A DNA stretch of 64,000 nucleotides, taken from assembly GCF_001895045.1 (NCBI RefSeq), contig NZ_BDAM01000005.1, positions 62,001 to 126,000 on the forward strand. Reading direction: 5' to 3'. Source of the stretch: Rhodococcus coprophilus NBRC 100603. Its GTDB lineage: Bacteria > Actinomycetota > Actinomycetes > Mycobacteriales > Mycobacteriaceae. Position numbers and translations under genes: made by a program. Within the stretch, counting starts at the first letter, position 1. Every line of letters starts with the position of its first letter. Shown one piece after another: positions 53,567 to 63,035 of the stretch. Under the pieces are notes generated by a model. It saw nothing but the letters and a program-made list of their open reading frames with translations, ran no database searches and was not told where the DNA came from.

Positions 53567-54271
53567 TTACTTCGCCGCCAGATCGCTCACGACTCGCTCG
53601 GCGAGTGGGCGGGACGACGCCGGATTCTGCCCAGTGTACAGATTCCGGTCCACGACCAAGTGGGGCTGCCACGCCTCTCCCGAGGAGAAGAGGGCACCTG
53701 CTTCCTGGAGGCGGTCCTGCAGCAGCCACGGAGCCTTGCTCGCCAGGCCGGCCTGAACTTCTTCGATGTTCGTGAAACCGGTCAGCTTGTAGCCCTCGAA
53801 CAACCAGCGACCACCCGAGGCGAAGGCCGGCAGAAGCGCAGCGGGCGCGTGGCACACCATCGCGACGACCTTGCCCGACTCGACGAAGTGCCGCACGAGC
53901 TCCCCGAACCGCTCGTCGACCGCGAGGTCTTGCATCGGCCCGTGGCCGCCCGGGACGAACAGCAGATCGAAGTCGTCGGCGTTCAGGTCCTCGAGGACGG
54001 CTGCATTCGAAAGCTTGGGCTGAAGCTCCTCCAGCTTCTTCTTCAGTTCGGCGGACCTGTCCTCGCCTCCGGCAGCGTCGGGCTCGAGGCTGGCCTGGTC
54101 GACCACGGGTGTGCCGCCACCCGGGGTGGCGAAGGTGATCGTGTAACCGGCCTGGTCGAACACGTTGTACGGCTCGACGAGCTCTTCGGCCCAGAACCCG
54201 GTGGGATGTTCGGTACCGTCGCTCAGCGTCCAGTGGTCGGCGGCAGAGACGGCGAAAAGCAGTTTGGTCAT
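53567..54271 (-). CDS. DJ-1/PfpI (Hsp31-like) family protein
   Basis: 234 residues of the class I glutamine amidotransferase-like fold. C140-H141 in VVAMVCHAPAALLP is the nucleophile elbow, with EEL near residue 30 supplying the conserved Glu and VPGGHGPMQDL at about 106-116. The GFWAEELVEPYNVFDQAGYTITFATPGGG start matches Hsp31/glyoxalase III-type members, which detoxify methylglyoxal or act as chaperones. ATG 54271 has a GAGAGG ribosome binding site. The stop lies just beyond the frameshifted FBP gene's end. Confidence 0.88.
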   Translation of the reverse strand: MTKLLFAVSAADHWTLSDGTEHPTGFWAEELVEPYNVFDQAGYTITFATPGGGTPVVDQASLEPDAAGGEDRSAELKKKLEELQPKLSNAAVLEDLNADDFDLLFVPGGHGPMQDLAVDERFGELVRHFVESGKVVAMVCHAPAALLPAFASGGRWLFEGYKLTGFTNIEEVQAGLASKAPWLLQDRLQEAGALFSSGEAWQPHLVVDRNLYTGQNPASSRPLAERVVSDLAAK

Positions 54272-54355
54272 GTTGATCCTCTCGGGTTGTTCCCCGTCCT
54301 GCCGCATACCCACTCCGGGGCGTGCGGACACGGGTTACTGCTGTGCGAACGAGGA

Positions 54356-54387
54356 AGTGCCGGGCCCGGAGATCCGGACCCGGCACT
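54356..54387. terminator. hairpin downstream of the ferritin-like gene
   Basis: AGTGCCGGGCCCGGA and TCCGGACCCGGCACT pair at 14 of 15 positions around GA. It lies 28 bases past the ferritin-like stop on the minus strand and before the DJ-1 gene, so it separates the two units. Confidence 0.8.
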
Positions 54388-54414
54388 CGCTGGGGTTTCA
54401 GCGCCCTGTCGCGA

Positions 54415-55371
54415 CTAGCTGAGCACTTCCTGGGCGATCGCGGCGAGGCGTGTCTGAGCCGCGGATACGACGCCGTGACGATTCTTGTGCGCTTCCTCGT
54501 AGGCGACGACCGCGCGGATGTCGGAAGCTTCGGTGAGTTCCTTCACCGCAGCGACCGCGCTGCCCACGTTGAGCGTGTCGTAGTCCTCGATCGGCAGTTC
54601 GTCGGCGGTGAGCACACCCGATGCGGTGCGCACCCGGTGCAGGGCCTCCGCAGTGCTGTCGGCACCTTCGCGGCGGCTGACACGTTCGGCGGTCTCGAGA
54701 GCGGAATCCCGGGTCGCGCCCAAGGTCTTTGCCGCGACGTCACCGGCATGAGCGCCTCGCGTCAGAATCGACTCGATGCGCGGACGGGTCGATCGGGCCA
54801 CATCGATGGCGCGGTCGAGACCGCGAGAGGACCACGTGACCGGTGTGTTCACCAAGCGCACCGCAACGCCGGCCGCGGCCTGCAGGGGAGTGCGCCGCAA
54901 CGCTGCGGGTCCCCCGAGTGCCTCTTCGGCGATCACCGTGGTCAGCCATTCGACCGTCGCGCTGTGGGCCTTGATGAGCTTGTCGGCGAGCGACACGATC
55001 GACGAGTTGCCGTCGGCTGTTGCGAGCGCCTTGACGTAACGGGCGCGGTCGAGCAGTTGGTGTTCGAGCGCGAGATCGCCGAGCAGAGCCTCGTCGAACG
55101 GCTGTGCCTGTTCCGCAAGCGACTTGACGGCGGTGGTCGCGCGGCCGAGAACCGGACCCACCACGTCGGGAAGTCCACCGAGCTCGCGGATCGCCTCCTC
55201 GATGGCGACCGCACGTACACGGCAATTCTCGGCGTTCCGGGTCAATTCCTTTCGCACGGCCTCGGTTCGGGCCTGCGCGATACGGGTCTCGGCCACTTGT
55301 GTTTCGGCATGGGTCAGTTGATGCAAGGTGCGGAGCTGCGTGAGCAGTGCCGCGGTGTTGGTCTCGGTCAT
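54415..55371 (-). CDS. ferritin-like domain protein
   Basis: 318 residues, all alpha. Residues about 1-150 form a four-helix arrangement (LLTQLRTLHQLTHAETQVAETRIAQARTEAVRKELTRNAENCRVRAVAIEEAIRELGGLPDVVGP then LALEHQLLDRARYVKALA and VEWLTTVIAEEAL) with the Glu and His positions of ferritin-like folds. The C-terminal half is Ala/Arg-rich helical (RPRIESILTRGAHAGDVAAKTLGATRD). Whether it binds metal or has lost the site cannot be settled here. Monocistronic. Confidence 0.75.
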   Translation of the reverse strand: MTETNTAALLTQLRTLHQLTHAETQVAETRIAQARTEAVRKELTRNAENCRVRAVAIEEAIRELGGLPDVVGPVLGRATTAVKSLAEQAQPFDEALLGDLALEHQLLDRARYVKALATADGNSSIVSLADKLIKAHSATVEWLTTVIAEEALGGPAALRRTPLQAAAGVAVRLVNTPVTWSSRGLDRAIDVARSTRPRIESILTRGAHAGDVAAKTLGATRDSALETAERVSRREGADSTAEALHRVRTASGVLTADELPIEDYDTLNVGSAVAAVKELTEASDIRAVVAYEEAHKNRHGVVSAAQTRLAAIAQEVLS

Positions 55372-55374
55372 CGT

Positions 55375-55672
55375 GCGTAGCTCCTTCGGACTTGAATGGT
55401 CGATGGGCTCAGCGATGTCACATCAAACGGCTACCCGAGGAGATCGATCCCTAACATCGCGTGACGCAGGACACAATCGAGTACCCTCTACACAGCAACA
55501 CTTTTCCTTTCATGCGGCCCGGTATCCGGGCCTGGGGCGTCGGCGCGTTTAAGGGCGCGACGTCCGGGGCATAGCTCCCAGCACGTCGGTGAGCCAGAGA
55601 ATTCACGAGATCAGGCCGCGAGGCCCTCGTGTCTGTTCGGCACTCGAGTGAGACGAAAGTTGGAGACACGCG
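55375..55672. other. divergent intergenic region with a SigF/SigB-like promoter candidate
   Basis: About 300 bases without a protein-like frame. GTTT (55547-55550), 15 bases, then GGGGCAT (55566-55572) resembles the GTTT-N15-GGGTAT pattern of actinobacterial stress sigma factors, about 100 bases before the small membrane protein at 55674. Confidence 0.4.
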
Positions 55673-55673
55673 A

Positions 55674-55952
55674 ATGACGACCGTAGTACCCCCTAGCCTT
55701 CTGACGAGCCCGAAAAATCTTGATAGTCCGAATTCATGGGCGCCCACGCGTGTTTCGCCCACCGAGCATCCGCCCGTCGACGTCTCCGACACCGCGGTGG
55801 TCGAGCATTCGTGGGTCGGTCCGTGTCTGTTCATCTGCCTGATGCTTCTCGGGGGAATCGCCGGTGGCGTCCTCATGGGTTCGCTCGGCGCGGGCATGGC
55901 GTTCGCCGCGGTGATCGGGGGACTCGCCGCGATCCTCGTCGCCTGCCTCTAG
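55674..55952 (+). CDS. small membrane protein
   Basis: 92 residues with a polar N-terminal half and two close membrane helices (about 48-68, VGPCLFICLMLLGGIAGGVLMG, and 70-90, LGAGMAFAAVIGGLAAILVACL) rich in Gly. ATG 55674 with GGAGA upstream. No family recognised. A SigF-like promoter candidate suggests stress-linked expression, which would fit its position between the ferritin-like and recBCD genes. Confidence 0.65.
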   Translation: MTTVVPPSLLTSPKNLDSPNSWAPTRVSPTEHPPVDVSDTAVVEHSWVGPCLFICLMLLGGIAGGVLMGSLGAGMAFAAVIGGLAAILVACL

Positions 55953-56075
55953 TTCGAACGCTTCCGTCCCGTCCTAGCGCGACTCGGGTAGTCCGTTCGG
56001 CCGGTTGTTCGAGTCGTCTCACGACACGCCCCGCATAGTGTTGCGGGTCACAGTTCCGAGGCGCAAGATCGGTTC

Positions 56076-56267
56076 ATGTCGGCGCCCTGGGACGAGGACG
56101 GCGGCTTCGCGTGGGAGCGCCGCGAGGCCGGCCAGAGCTGGGAACAGATCGGTAGCGACCTGGGCTGCCCCCCGCACGTCGCGCAGGAACTGGGGGAGCG
56201 ATACCGGGCCGAGACCGATCGGATCGTGATGCGCGACCAGATTCCGCTCTTCGACGTCCCCGAGTGA
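56076..56267 (+). CDS. small soluble hypothetical protein
   Basis: 63 residues: MSAPWDEDGGFAWERREAGQ, then SWEQIGSDLGCPPHVAQELG, then ERYRAETDRIVMRDQ. The middle looks like a helix-turn-helix-like pair (SWEQIGSDLGCPPHVAQELGERY), as in small DNA-binding or sigma-region-4-like domains. No close family recognised. Kept because the frame has coding-like composition and no competing frame. Confidence 0.55.
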   Translation: MSAPWDEDGGFAWERREAGQSWEQIGSDLGCPPHVAQELGERYRAETDRIVMRDQIPLFDVPE

Positions 56268-56415
56268 CCCCGGTCGCGCGTCGTCCCGCCGTCGCGCCCG
56301 GTCACAGCACCCGACGATTCGGTCCCCGGCGGTCTGACCTGCGTGGTCGTTGCGCTGTCCGTTGTGTGTGGTAAGCCCGTAGCGACGACAGAGTCGACCA
56401 TGAGGGGGCCCACGC

Positions 56416-59400
56416 GTGCTGACGCTGCACCGTGCCGAACGCACCGACATCCTTGCCGACGCGCTCGGCGAGTTGCTGGCGGCGCCGCTCGACGACCCGT
56501 TCGCGCGCGAAGTCGTGGCTGTGCCTGCGCGTGGCATCGAGCGGTGGCTCACTCAGCGCCTGTCGAGAGTGCTGGGTGCGACCGACAGTGACGGTGTCGC
56601 GGCCAACATCGACTTTCCCTCACCGTCCCGGCTGGTGGACGAGGTCCTCGCCGCGGCATCGGGCACCACTGCCGACGAGGATCCCTGGCTTCACTCGCGG
56701 ATGCTCTGGACGGTGCTCGACGTCATGGACAGTTCTGTCGGAGAGCCTTGGTGCGCGGCGCTGACCCGGCATCTCGGCCACGGCCAGGACGATCACCGCG
56801 CCGGTCGCCGGTACGCGACCGCTGCGCATCTCGCCGATCTGCTCCGCAGCTACGGACTGCAGCGCCCGGACATGATCGCCGACTGGGCGGTGGGCCACGA
56901 CACCGACGGCACGGGCGCCCCTCTCGCCGACCATCTGCGCTGGCAGGCAGAACTCTGGCGACGCCTGCGCGACCGCATCGGCACCGACAGCCCCTCCCAG
57001 CAACTCGGTAACCTGTGCTCGCGGCTGCGGGCCGAACCGGGCATCGTGGACCTGCCCGAACGTGTATCGCTGTTCGGCCCCACCCGGCTCGACGCGGTGC
57101 AACTTGCGGTCGTCTCGGCGCTCGCCGCCCATCGCGACGTACACCTCTGGGTTCCGCACCCGAGTCCGGCCATGTGGTCGGCACTGTCCGGCGGCAATAC
57201 TCCCCGGTGCCGAGCCGAGGACGACAGCGCTCTGCGGGTCCGTCATCCGTTGCTGGCGGCGCTCGGACGCGACGTGCGCGAGTTCGAAATGCGGTTGTCG
57301 GCGCTCGAGGCGACCGAGGTCGCCCACACCGCACCCGAACCGCCCGCGACGTTGCTCGGCCGGTTGCAGTCCGACATCCGGGCCGACCACACGCCGGAAC
57401 CGGGGTCGGCACGCGCCGACGGCACCGTCGCGATCCACGCGTGCCACGGGCCGACGCGCCAGGTCGAGGTGCTGCGCGAATGTCTGCTGCATCTCTTTCA
57501 GGACGACCCGACTCTCGAACCGCGCGACGTCGTCGTCATGTGCCCGGATGTCGAGACCTACGCACCCCTCGTCCACGCCGCGTTCGGACGAGGGGTCGGT
57601 GAACACCCCGGCCACACGCTGCGGGTGCGGCTCGCCGACCGTGGGCTGCGCCGGACCAACCCCGTTCTGTCGGTGCTCGACGACCTTCTCGGCCTCGCCG
57701 ACGCCCGCGTCACAGCGAGTGAGGTTCTCGATCTCGCCACCTCGGCACCCGTGCGGCGCCGGTTCGGTTTCGACGACGACGATCTCGAGCGTTTGCAGGA
57801 GTGGGCAGCCGAGACCGGAGCGCGTTGGGGCCTCGGCCCATGGCAACGACGACCGTTCGGTCTCGGGGACTTCCCGCAGAACACTTTCGGGACGGCTCTC
57901 GACCGGATCCTTCTCGGCGTCGCCGCCGACGAGTCCGGAGGTGAATGGCTTTCTCTGGCATTGCCACTCGACGATGTCGACAGCAACGACATCGACCTCG
58001 CCGGGAGGTTTGCCGAATACATCGACCGGCTCACGGTCTCCCTGCTGGGGCTCAGGGGTCCGCAGCCCGCAGAGAAGTGGTCGGCGGCGTTCGTCCAGGC
58101 GCTCGACCTGCTCACCGACGTCGCCCCCACGGACGCATGGCAGCTTGCTCAGGCTCACCGGGAGATCGGGCTCGCGATCGAGCACGCGGGTGCGGCAGAC
58201 CTGAGGCTGGCCGACATACGCGCGATGTTCGCGAGCCGCCTGGCTGGTCGCCCCAGCCGATCGAATTTCCGCACAGGCGAACTGACGGTGTGCACGATGG
58301 TGCCGATGCGGTCGGTACCCCACCGCGTGGTCGTCCTCCTCGGACTCGACGACGATGTGTTCCCCCGCAACGCCCATATCGACGGCGACGATGTTCTTGC
58401 TCAGAATCCCTGTGTCGGAGAACGCGACTCACGGAGCGAAGATCGTCAGTTGCTGCTCGACGCCGTCATGTCCGCGAGCGAGCGAGTCCTGCTGTTCTAC
58501 ACCGGCGCCGACGCCGTGACCGGTGCCGCCCGGCCACCGGCCATTCCGCTCACGGAGATTCGCGACGTGGTCACCACCATGGCGGGCACGGCGGTCGACG
58601 ACGAGCGGATCGTGCGCCGTCATCCGTTGCAGCCATTCGACCCGCGCAACTTCAAGGCCGCCGCACCGTTCGGTTTCGGTACCGCCGAACTGGCGGGTGC
58701 CCGTGCAACCCAGCGTCATTCCCGTGAGCCGGTTGTTCCGTCCGGTCTGGCGGTGGACACGCTTGCCGCTCCGGCTCGCACGGACGTAGATCTCGACGAT
58801 CTCGTGGCGTTCCTGGTTCATCCCAGCCAGGGTTTCCTGCGGCAGCGCCTCGGAGTGCGCATCCCGGAACTCGACGAGGGGATCGTCGACGCCCTCGACG
58901 TCGAACTCGATCCGCTGGCCAAGTGGAACCTGGGCGACAGGATGCTCGAAGCGAGACTGGCCGGAGTGTCGGCCGCCGACTTCCGTGCGGCGGAGTGGCG
59001 CCGCGGCACGCTGCCGCCGTATGCGCTCGGCGAGCGGGTGCTCGGCGACGTGACGAACGAGGTAGAAGGCCTCGTCGCCGCCTGTGCACCGGTCCACGCG
59101 GGCCGCGCGCACACCGTCGACATCGTGCTCGACCTCGACGGCGGACGCAGGCTCACCGGCACGGTGAGCGGGGTGCACGGCACGGTGATCGCCCGGAGCA
59201 CGTATTCCAAACTCGGTCCCAAACACCGCCTCACCGCCTGGGTGCAGTTGCTCGCTGTCGCTGCGTCGGGCCGTCCGGGGCAGTGGAAGGCGATCACTAC
59301 CGGGCGCAGTCGTTCGCGGCTTCCGGCGTGGCGGTCCACCCTGCTCGCTCCCGCCGACGCCGCCGAACAACTGGCGCGTCTGGTGGACCTGCGGGACCGG

Positions 59401-59706
59401 GGACTCCAGTCGCCGTTGCCGATCGTCACGGGTGCCTCCGCCGAATACGCCGAACGACGGCATCGGGGAGACTCGGTCGAGATGGCGATCACCGCAGCAA
59501 GTCGTGCGTTCGGCGGGGCATTCGGCGACGGGCAGGATAGGCATGTGACCTACCTGCACGGATCCGGTGTCGGTCTGGATGCCCTCACGGACGCCGGACC
59601 TCGAGACGACGAACGTCCCTGGTTCGACGACCCCAGTCGTTTCGGGGTTCTCGCACGCAGGCTGTGGGAGCCCTTGCTGACGTCGGAGAATCAGGCCAGG
59701 CCGTGA
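56416..59706 (+). CDS. recC: exodeoxyribonuclease V subunit gamma (RecC)
   Basis: 1096 residues. RecC is the Chi-reading, helicase-like but inactive subunit of RecBCD. Recognised by the start LTLHRAERTDILADALGELLAAPLDDPFAREVVAVPARGIERWLTQRLS, then IDFPSPSRLVDEV, CHGPTRQVEVLRECLLHLFQ, MCPDVETYAPLV and the late RSVPHRVVVLLGLDDDVFPR. GTG 56416 has a GAGGGGG ribosome binding site 7 bases upstream. First gene of recC-recB-recD. Its stop overlaps a possible recB GTG at 59703. Confidence 0.95.
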   Translation: MLTLHRAERTDILADALGELLAAPLDDPFAREVVAVPARGIERWLTQRLSRVLGATDSDGVAANIDFPSPSRLVDEVLAAASGTTADEDPWLHSRMLWTVLDVMDSSVGEPWCAALTRHLGHGQDDHRAGRRYATAAHLADLLRSYGLQRPDMIADWAVGHDTDGTGAPLADHLRWQAELWRRLRDRIGTDSPSQQLGNLCSRLRAEPGIVDLPERVSLFGPTRLDAVQLAVVSALAAHRDVHLWVPHPSPAMWSALSGGNTPRCRAEDDSALRVRHPLLAALGRDVREFEMRLSALEATEVAHTAPEPPATLLGRLQSDIRADHTPEPGSARADGTVAIHACHGPTRQVEVLRECLLHLFQDDPTLEPRDVVVMCPDVETYAPLVHAAFGRGVGEHPGHTLRVRLADRGLRRTNPVLSVLDDLLGLADARVTASEVLDLATSAPVRRRFGFDDDDLERLQEWAAETGARWGLGPWQRRPFGLGDFPQNTFGTALDRILLGVAADESGGEWLSLALPLDDVDSNDIDLAGRFAEYIDRLTVSLLGLRGPQPAEKWSAAFVQALDLLTDVAPTDAWQLAQAHREIGLAIEHAGAADLRLADIRAMFASRLAGRPSRSNFRTGELTVCTMVPMRSVPHRVVVLLGLDDDVFPRNAHIDGDDVLAQNPCVGERDSRSEDRQLLLDAVMSASERVLLFYTGADAVTGAARPPAIPLTEIRDVVTTMAGTAVDDERIVRRHPLQPFDPRNFKAAAPFGFGTAELAGARATQRHSREPVVPSGLAVDTLAAPARTDVDLDDLVAFLVHPSQGFLRQRLGVRIPELDEGIVDALDVELDPLAKWNLGDRMLEARLAGVSAADFRAAEWRRGTLPPYALGERVLGDVTNEVEGLVAACAPVHAGRAHTVDIVLDLDGGRRLTGTVSGVHGTVIARSTYSKLGPKHRLTAWVQLLAVAASGRPGQWKAITTGRSRSRLPAWRSTLLAPADAAEQLARLVDLRDRGLQSPLPIVTGASAEYAERRHRGDSVEMAITAASRAFGGAFGDGQDRHVTYLHGSGVGLDALTDAGPRDDERPWFDDPSRFGVLARRLWEPLLTSENQARP

Positions 59707-59720
59707 CGGAAGGAAACTTC

Positions 59721-62700
59721 GTGACCTTATCGCCGGCGACCCCGAGGGCGTCCACGGCCGGCTTCGATCTGCTCGCGCCCCTGCCCGAGGGCACCACCGT
59801 CCTCGAAGCCAGTGCCGGCACGGGCAAGACCTACGCGATCGTCGGACTCGCGACCCGATTCGTCGCCGAGGGCGTCGTCGACCTGTCGCAACTGCTGCTC
59901 GTGACGTTCAGTCGCGCCGCCACCCAGGAATTGCGGGAACGCACCCGAAACCGGTTCGCGGAGGTGGTGAGGGCCCTCGCCGACCCCGATGTCGCGCGGG
60001 AGAGCGGCGATCCGCTGATCCGCCACCTCGCCGCCGACGATGTCCACGCCCGCCGCGCGCGCTTGCGGCAGGCGCTGTCGGACTTCGACTCGGGGACGAT
60101 CTCGACCACTCACGGGTTCTGTCAGCGGATGCTCGGTGAACTCGGTATCGCGGGGGAACGCGATCCCGACGTCACCGTGGTCGAGAACGTCGACGACCTC
60201 ACCACCGAGGTGGTCACCGATCTGTACCTGCGGCGATACGGGCGCGGCGAGGCACCGATCCGGTACGCGGAGGCCAAGACCGCCGCGCGCGCTGCGATCT
60301 TCGATCCACAGGCCGACCTGGCCCCCGAGGGTGCAGAGGGCACCCCCGCGGGTGAACGCGTGGATTTCGCGCGGGAGGTGCGTCGCGAGGTCGAAGACCG
60401 GAAACGGCGCATGGGATTGCGCGACTTCGACGACCAGCTGGCGTTGCTGCACCGCGTCCTGCTCGACCCCGAGCACGGGGAGGCTGCGTGCCGCCGGGTG
60501 CGCAACCGGTTCGGCGTCGTGCTCATCGACGAATTCCAGGACACCGATCCCAAGCAGTGGGAGATCCTGCGGAGAGCCTTCCATGGGTACTCCCGGCTGG
60601 TGCTGGTCGGCGACCCCAAGCAGGCGATCTATGCGTTCCGGGGCGCGGAGGTGCTCAGTTATCTCGACGCCGTCTCCTCGTCCGACGCGCACTGCGAGCT
60701 GACCACCAACTGGCGCAGCGACGCCGACCTGGTGAACGCGTGCGAATACGTGTACGGCGGTGCGGCACTGGGGGATACGCGCATCGTCGCGAACCGGGTC
60801 GATGCCGCACAGCCGAACTCCCGGCTGAGAGGTCTCGCCCCGATACGCCTGAGGCACCTGCCGCGCGCCGGAGCGGGGCCCCTCAACGACTGGGGGTTCC
60901 CCAGAAACCTCGACGGTCTGCGCGCTCGGGTCGCCCGCGACGTCGCCACCGACATCGTCAAGATCCTCGGCAACGACGAGGTCACCATCGACCTGGGCGA
61001 TGGTGCGGCACGGGTGGAACCGGGACACATCGCGGTGCTGCTCCGCAAGCACAAGCAGGTCGCTCTCGTCCACGACGCGCTCGTGGCGGCCGGTGTGCCG
61101 TGTGTTCTCGCCGGGGGAACGAGTGTGTTCTCCACGTCTGCGGCCACCGAATGGTTGTGGGTGCTCTACGCACTCGAGCAGCCACATCGCGCCGATCGGG
61201 TGCGGCTCGCGGCGCTGACTCCGCTGCTCGGCCGCACCGCGTCCGACGTCGACGAACGCGGAGACGAGCTCGTCGCCGAAATCGGCAGCATGTTGCGGGA
61301 GTTGTCCGCGGTGTACATCCGCGCGGGATTCTCCGCGGTGTTCGAACGGATCGCGGCATACGGCGATCTCGAGGCACGGCTCCTCGACGCGCCGTCGGGC
61401 GAGCGCCGGCTGACCGACCTGCGGCACGTCGCGCAGTTGCTCGAACAGGCTTCCGCCGGACAATCGCTCGGCCTCGCGGCACTGACCCGGTGGCTGGAAG
61501 AGCGGATCAACGATCCCGACGGCGGGTCGGCAGACCGCATCCGCCGCCTCGACAGCGACGCCGCTGCCGTCCAGATCCTCACCGTGCACGGCAGCAAGGG
61601 TCTCGAGTTCCCGATCGTGTACGTCCCGTACGGCTGGGACGCCGCCAAGAACCCCGAGCCCGACAGGTTGCTGCTCCACGAGAACGGGCGGCGCGTCCTC
61701 GACGTGGGAGGCAAAGGCAGTCCCGGCTATTCGGAACGCAAGCGCCGGCACGACGAGGAAGAAGCCGGTGAGGAATTGCGACTGCTGTACGTCGCAATCA
61801 CCCGGGCCAAGTGCCAGCTCACCCTCTCGTGGGCACCGTCGACGCCCACGTCCAGATCGCCGCTGCACCGGTTGCTCTTCGCCCGCGAACCCGGTTCACC
61901 GGACATCGCCGCGGAGGGGCCGCTCCCACACGACGAAGCGATGGCGGAGAAGTTCGAGCGGTGGGCCGCCCCGGCGGGCGGACTGATTGCCGTCGAACCA
62001 GTAGGGCAGTTCAAGATTCCGCAGCTCACCTGGTCGGCACCCCGGGAGGATTTCGGGCCGCTCGCCGCAGCGACGTTCGATCGAGTGATCGACGAAAACT
62101 GGCGCCGTACTTCGTATTCCGCGCTCACCGCCGCCGCCCACGACGAACCGGGTGTGGGCAGCGAAGTGGAACAAGCCGAGAAGAACGACGAACCGGAGGA
62201 GGCTCCGCTCCTCGAAACGGAACCCGCCGCGGAGGGCATTGCATCGCCGATGAACCATCTTCCCGGTGGCGCGGTCTTCGGCACACTCGTACACGCGGTG
62301 CTCGAAGTCGTCGACACGTCGGCGCCCGATCTCGACACCGAACTCCGCGCACGTTGCAGAGAGGTCGTCGCGCACCAACTCTCGCAGGTCGACCCCACCG
62401 AACTCGCCGACGCGCTGCTCCCCGTCCTGCGCACCCCGCTCGGCCCGCTCGGCCGGACCCTCGCCGACTTCGCCCCTGCGGACCGACTCGCAGAACTCGA
62501 TTTCGAATTGCCCCTCACCGGTGGCGACAACCCGGTGCCGATCACCGTCACCCTCGAGGGGGTGGCGACGCTGATGCGACGCCATCTCGCGGCCGGCGAT
62601 CCGATGCTGCCCTATGCCGACGCGGTGCGCCACCTCGAGCCGGTACCCCTGCGCGGCTTCCTCACCGGCAGCATCGACGCAGTGCTGCGCACACCCGAGC

Positions 62701-63035
62701 GCCGGTTCGTCATCGTCGACTACAAGACCAACCGGCTTGCACGCGTCGACGAACTGACCACCGCGCACTACACCCGTGAGGCGATGGCCGCGGAGATGAT
62801 TCGTGCGCACTACCCGATGCAGGCACTGTTGTATGCGGTGGCGCTGCACCGTTATCTGCGCTGGCGACTACCGGGGTACGACGCCGAGACTCATCTCGGC
62901 GGGGTGCAGTACCTGTTCGTCCGGGGGATGGCCGGCCCGCAGAGCCCGCCCGGTAGCGGTGTCTTCGACTGGCATCCGCCTGCCGCTCTCGTCACCGACC
63001 TGTCGGACCTCCTCGCCGGAAAGGCCCTGCCGTGA
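59721..63035 (+). CDS. recB: exodeoxyribonuclease V subunit beta (RecB)
   Basis: 1104 residues. UvrD-type helicase: Walker A EASAGTGKTYA (about 29-39), LIDEFQDTDPKQW, GDPKQAIYAFRGAE, NWRSD and HGSKGLEFPIVYVPY; C-terminal RecB nuclease with FVIVDYKTNRL (Asp-x-Lys). GTG 59721 is chosen because GGAAGGA lies 6-7 bases upstream; GTG 59703, which overlaps the recC stop as GTGA, would add six residues. It unwinds and degrades double-strand ends until Chi, then loads RecA. Confidence 0.95.
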   Translation: MTLSPATPRASTAGFDLLAPLPEGTTVLEASAGTGKTYAIVGLATRFVAEGVVDLSQLLLVTFSRAATQELRERTRNRFAEVVRALADPDVARESGDPLIRHLAADDVHARRARLRQALSDFDSGTISTTHGFCQRMLGELGIAGERDPDVTVVENVDDLTTEVVTDLYLRRYGRGEAPIRYAEAKTAARAAIFDPQADLAPEGAEGTPAGERVDFAREVRREVEDRKRRMGLRDFDDQLALLHRVLLDPEHGEAACRRVRNRFGVVLIDEFQDTDPKQWEILRRAFHGYSRLVLVGDPKQAIYAFRGAEVLSYLDAVSSSDAHCELTTNWRSDADLVNACEYVYGGAALGDTRIVANRVDAAQPNSRLRGLAPIRLRHLPRAGAGPLNDWGFPRNLDGLRARVARDVATDIVKILGNDEVTIDLGDGAARVEPGHIAVLLRKHKQVALVHDALVAAGVPCVLAGGTSVFSTSAATEWLWVLYALEQPHRADRVRLAALTPLLGRTASDVDERGDELVAEIGSMLRELSAVYIRAGFSAVFERIAAYGDLEARLLDAPSGERRLTDLRHVAQLLEQASAGQSLGLAALTRWLEERINDPDGGSADRIRRLDSDAAAVQILTVHGSKGLEFPIVYVPYGWDAAKNPEPDRLLLHENGRRVLDVGGKGSPGYSERKRRHDEEEAGEELRLLYVAITRAKCQLTLSWAPSTPTSRSPLHRLLFAREPGSPDIAAEGPLPHDEAMAEKFERWAAPAGGLIAVEPVGQFKIPQLTWSAPREDFGPLAAATFDRVIDENWRRTSYSALTAAAHDEPGVGSEVEQAEKNDEPEEAPLLETEPAAEGIASPMNHLPGGAVFGTLVHAVLEVVDTSAPDLDTELRARCREVVAHQLSQVDPTELADALLPVLRTPLGPLGRTLADFAPADRLAELDFELPLTGGDNPVPITVTLEGVATLMRRHLAAGDPMLPYADAVRHLEPVPLRGFLTGSIDAVLRTPERRFVIVDYKTNRLARVDELTTAHYTREAMAAEMIRAHYPMQALLYAVALHRYLRWRLPGYDAETHLGGVQYLFVRGMAGPQSPPGSGVFDWHPPAALVTDLSDLLAGKALP

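Noticed and set aside
53563-53756. Tail of the FBP frame as literally read
   Set aside because: Antisense to the DJ-1 gene and Arg-rich; the genuine C-terminus lies in the +1 frame ending at 53562.
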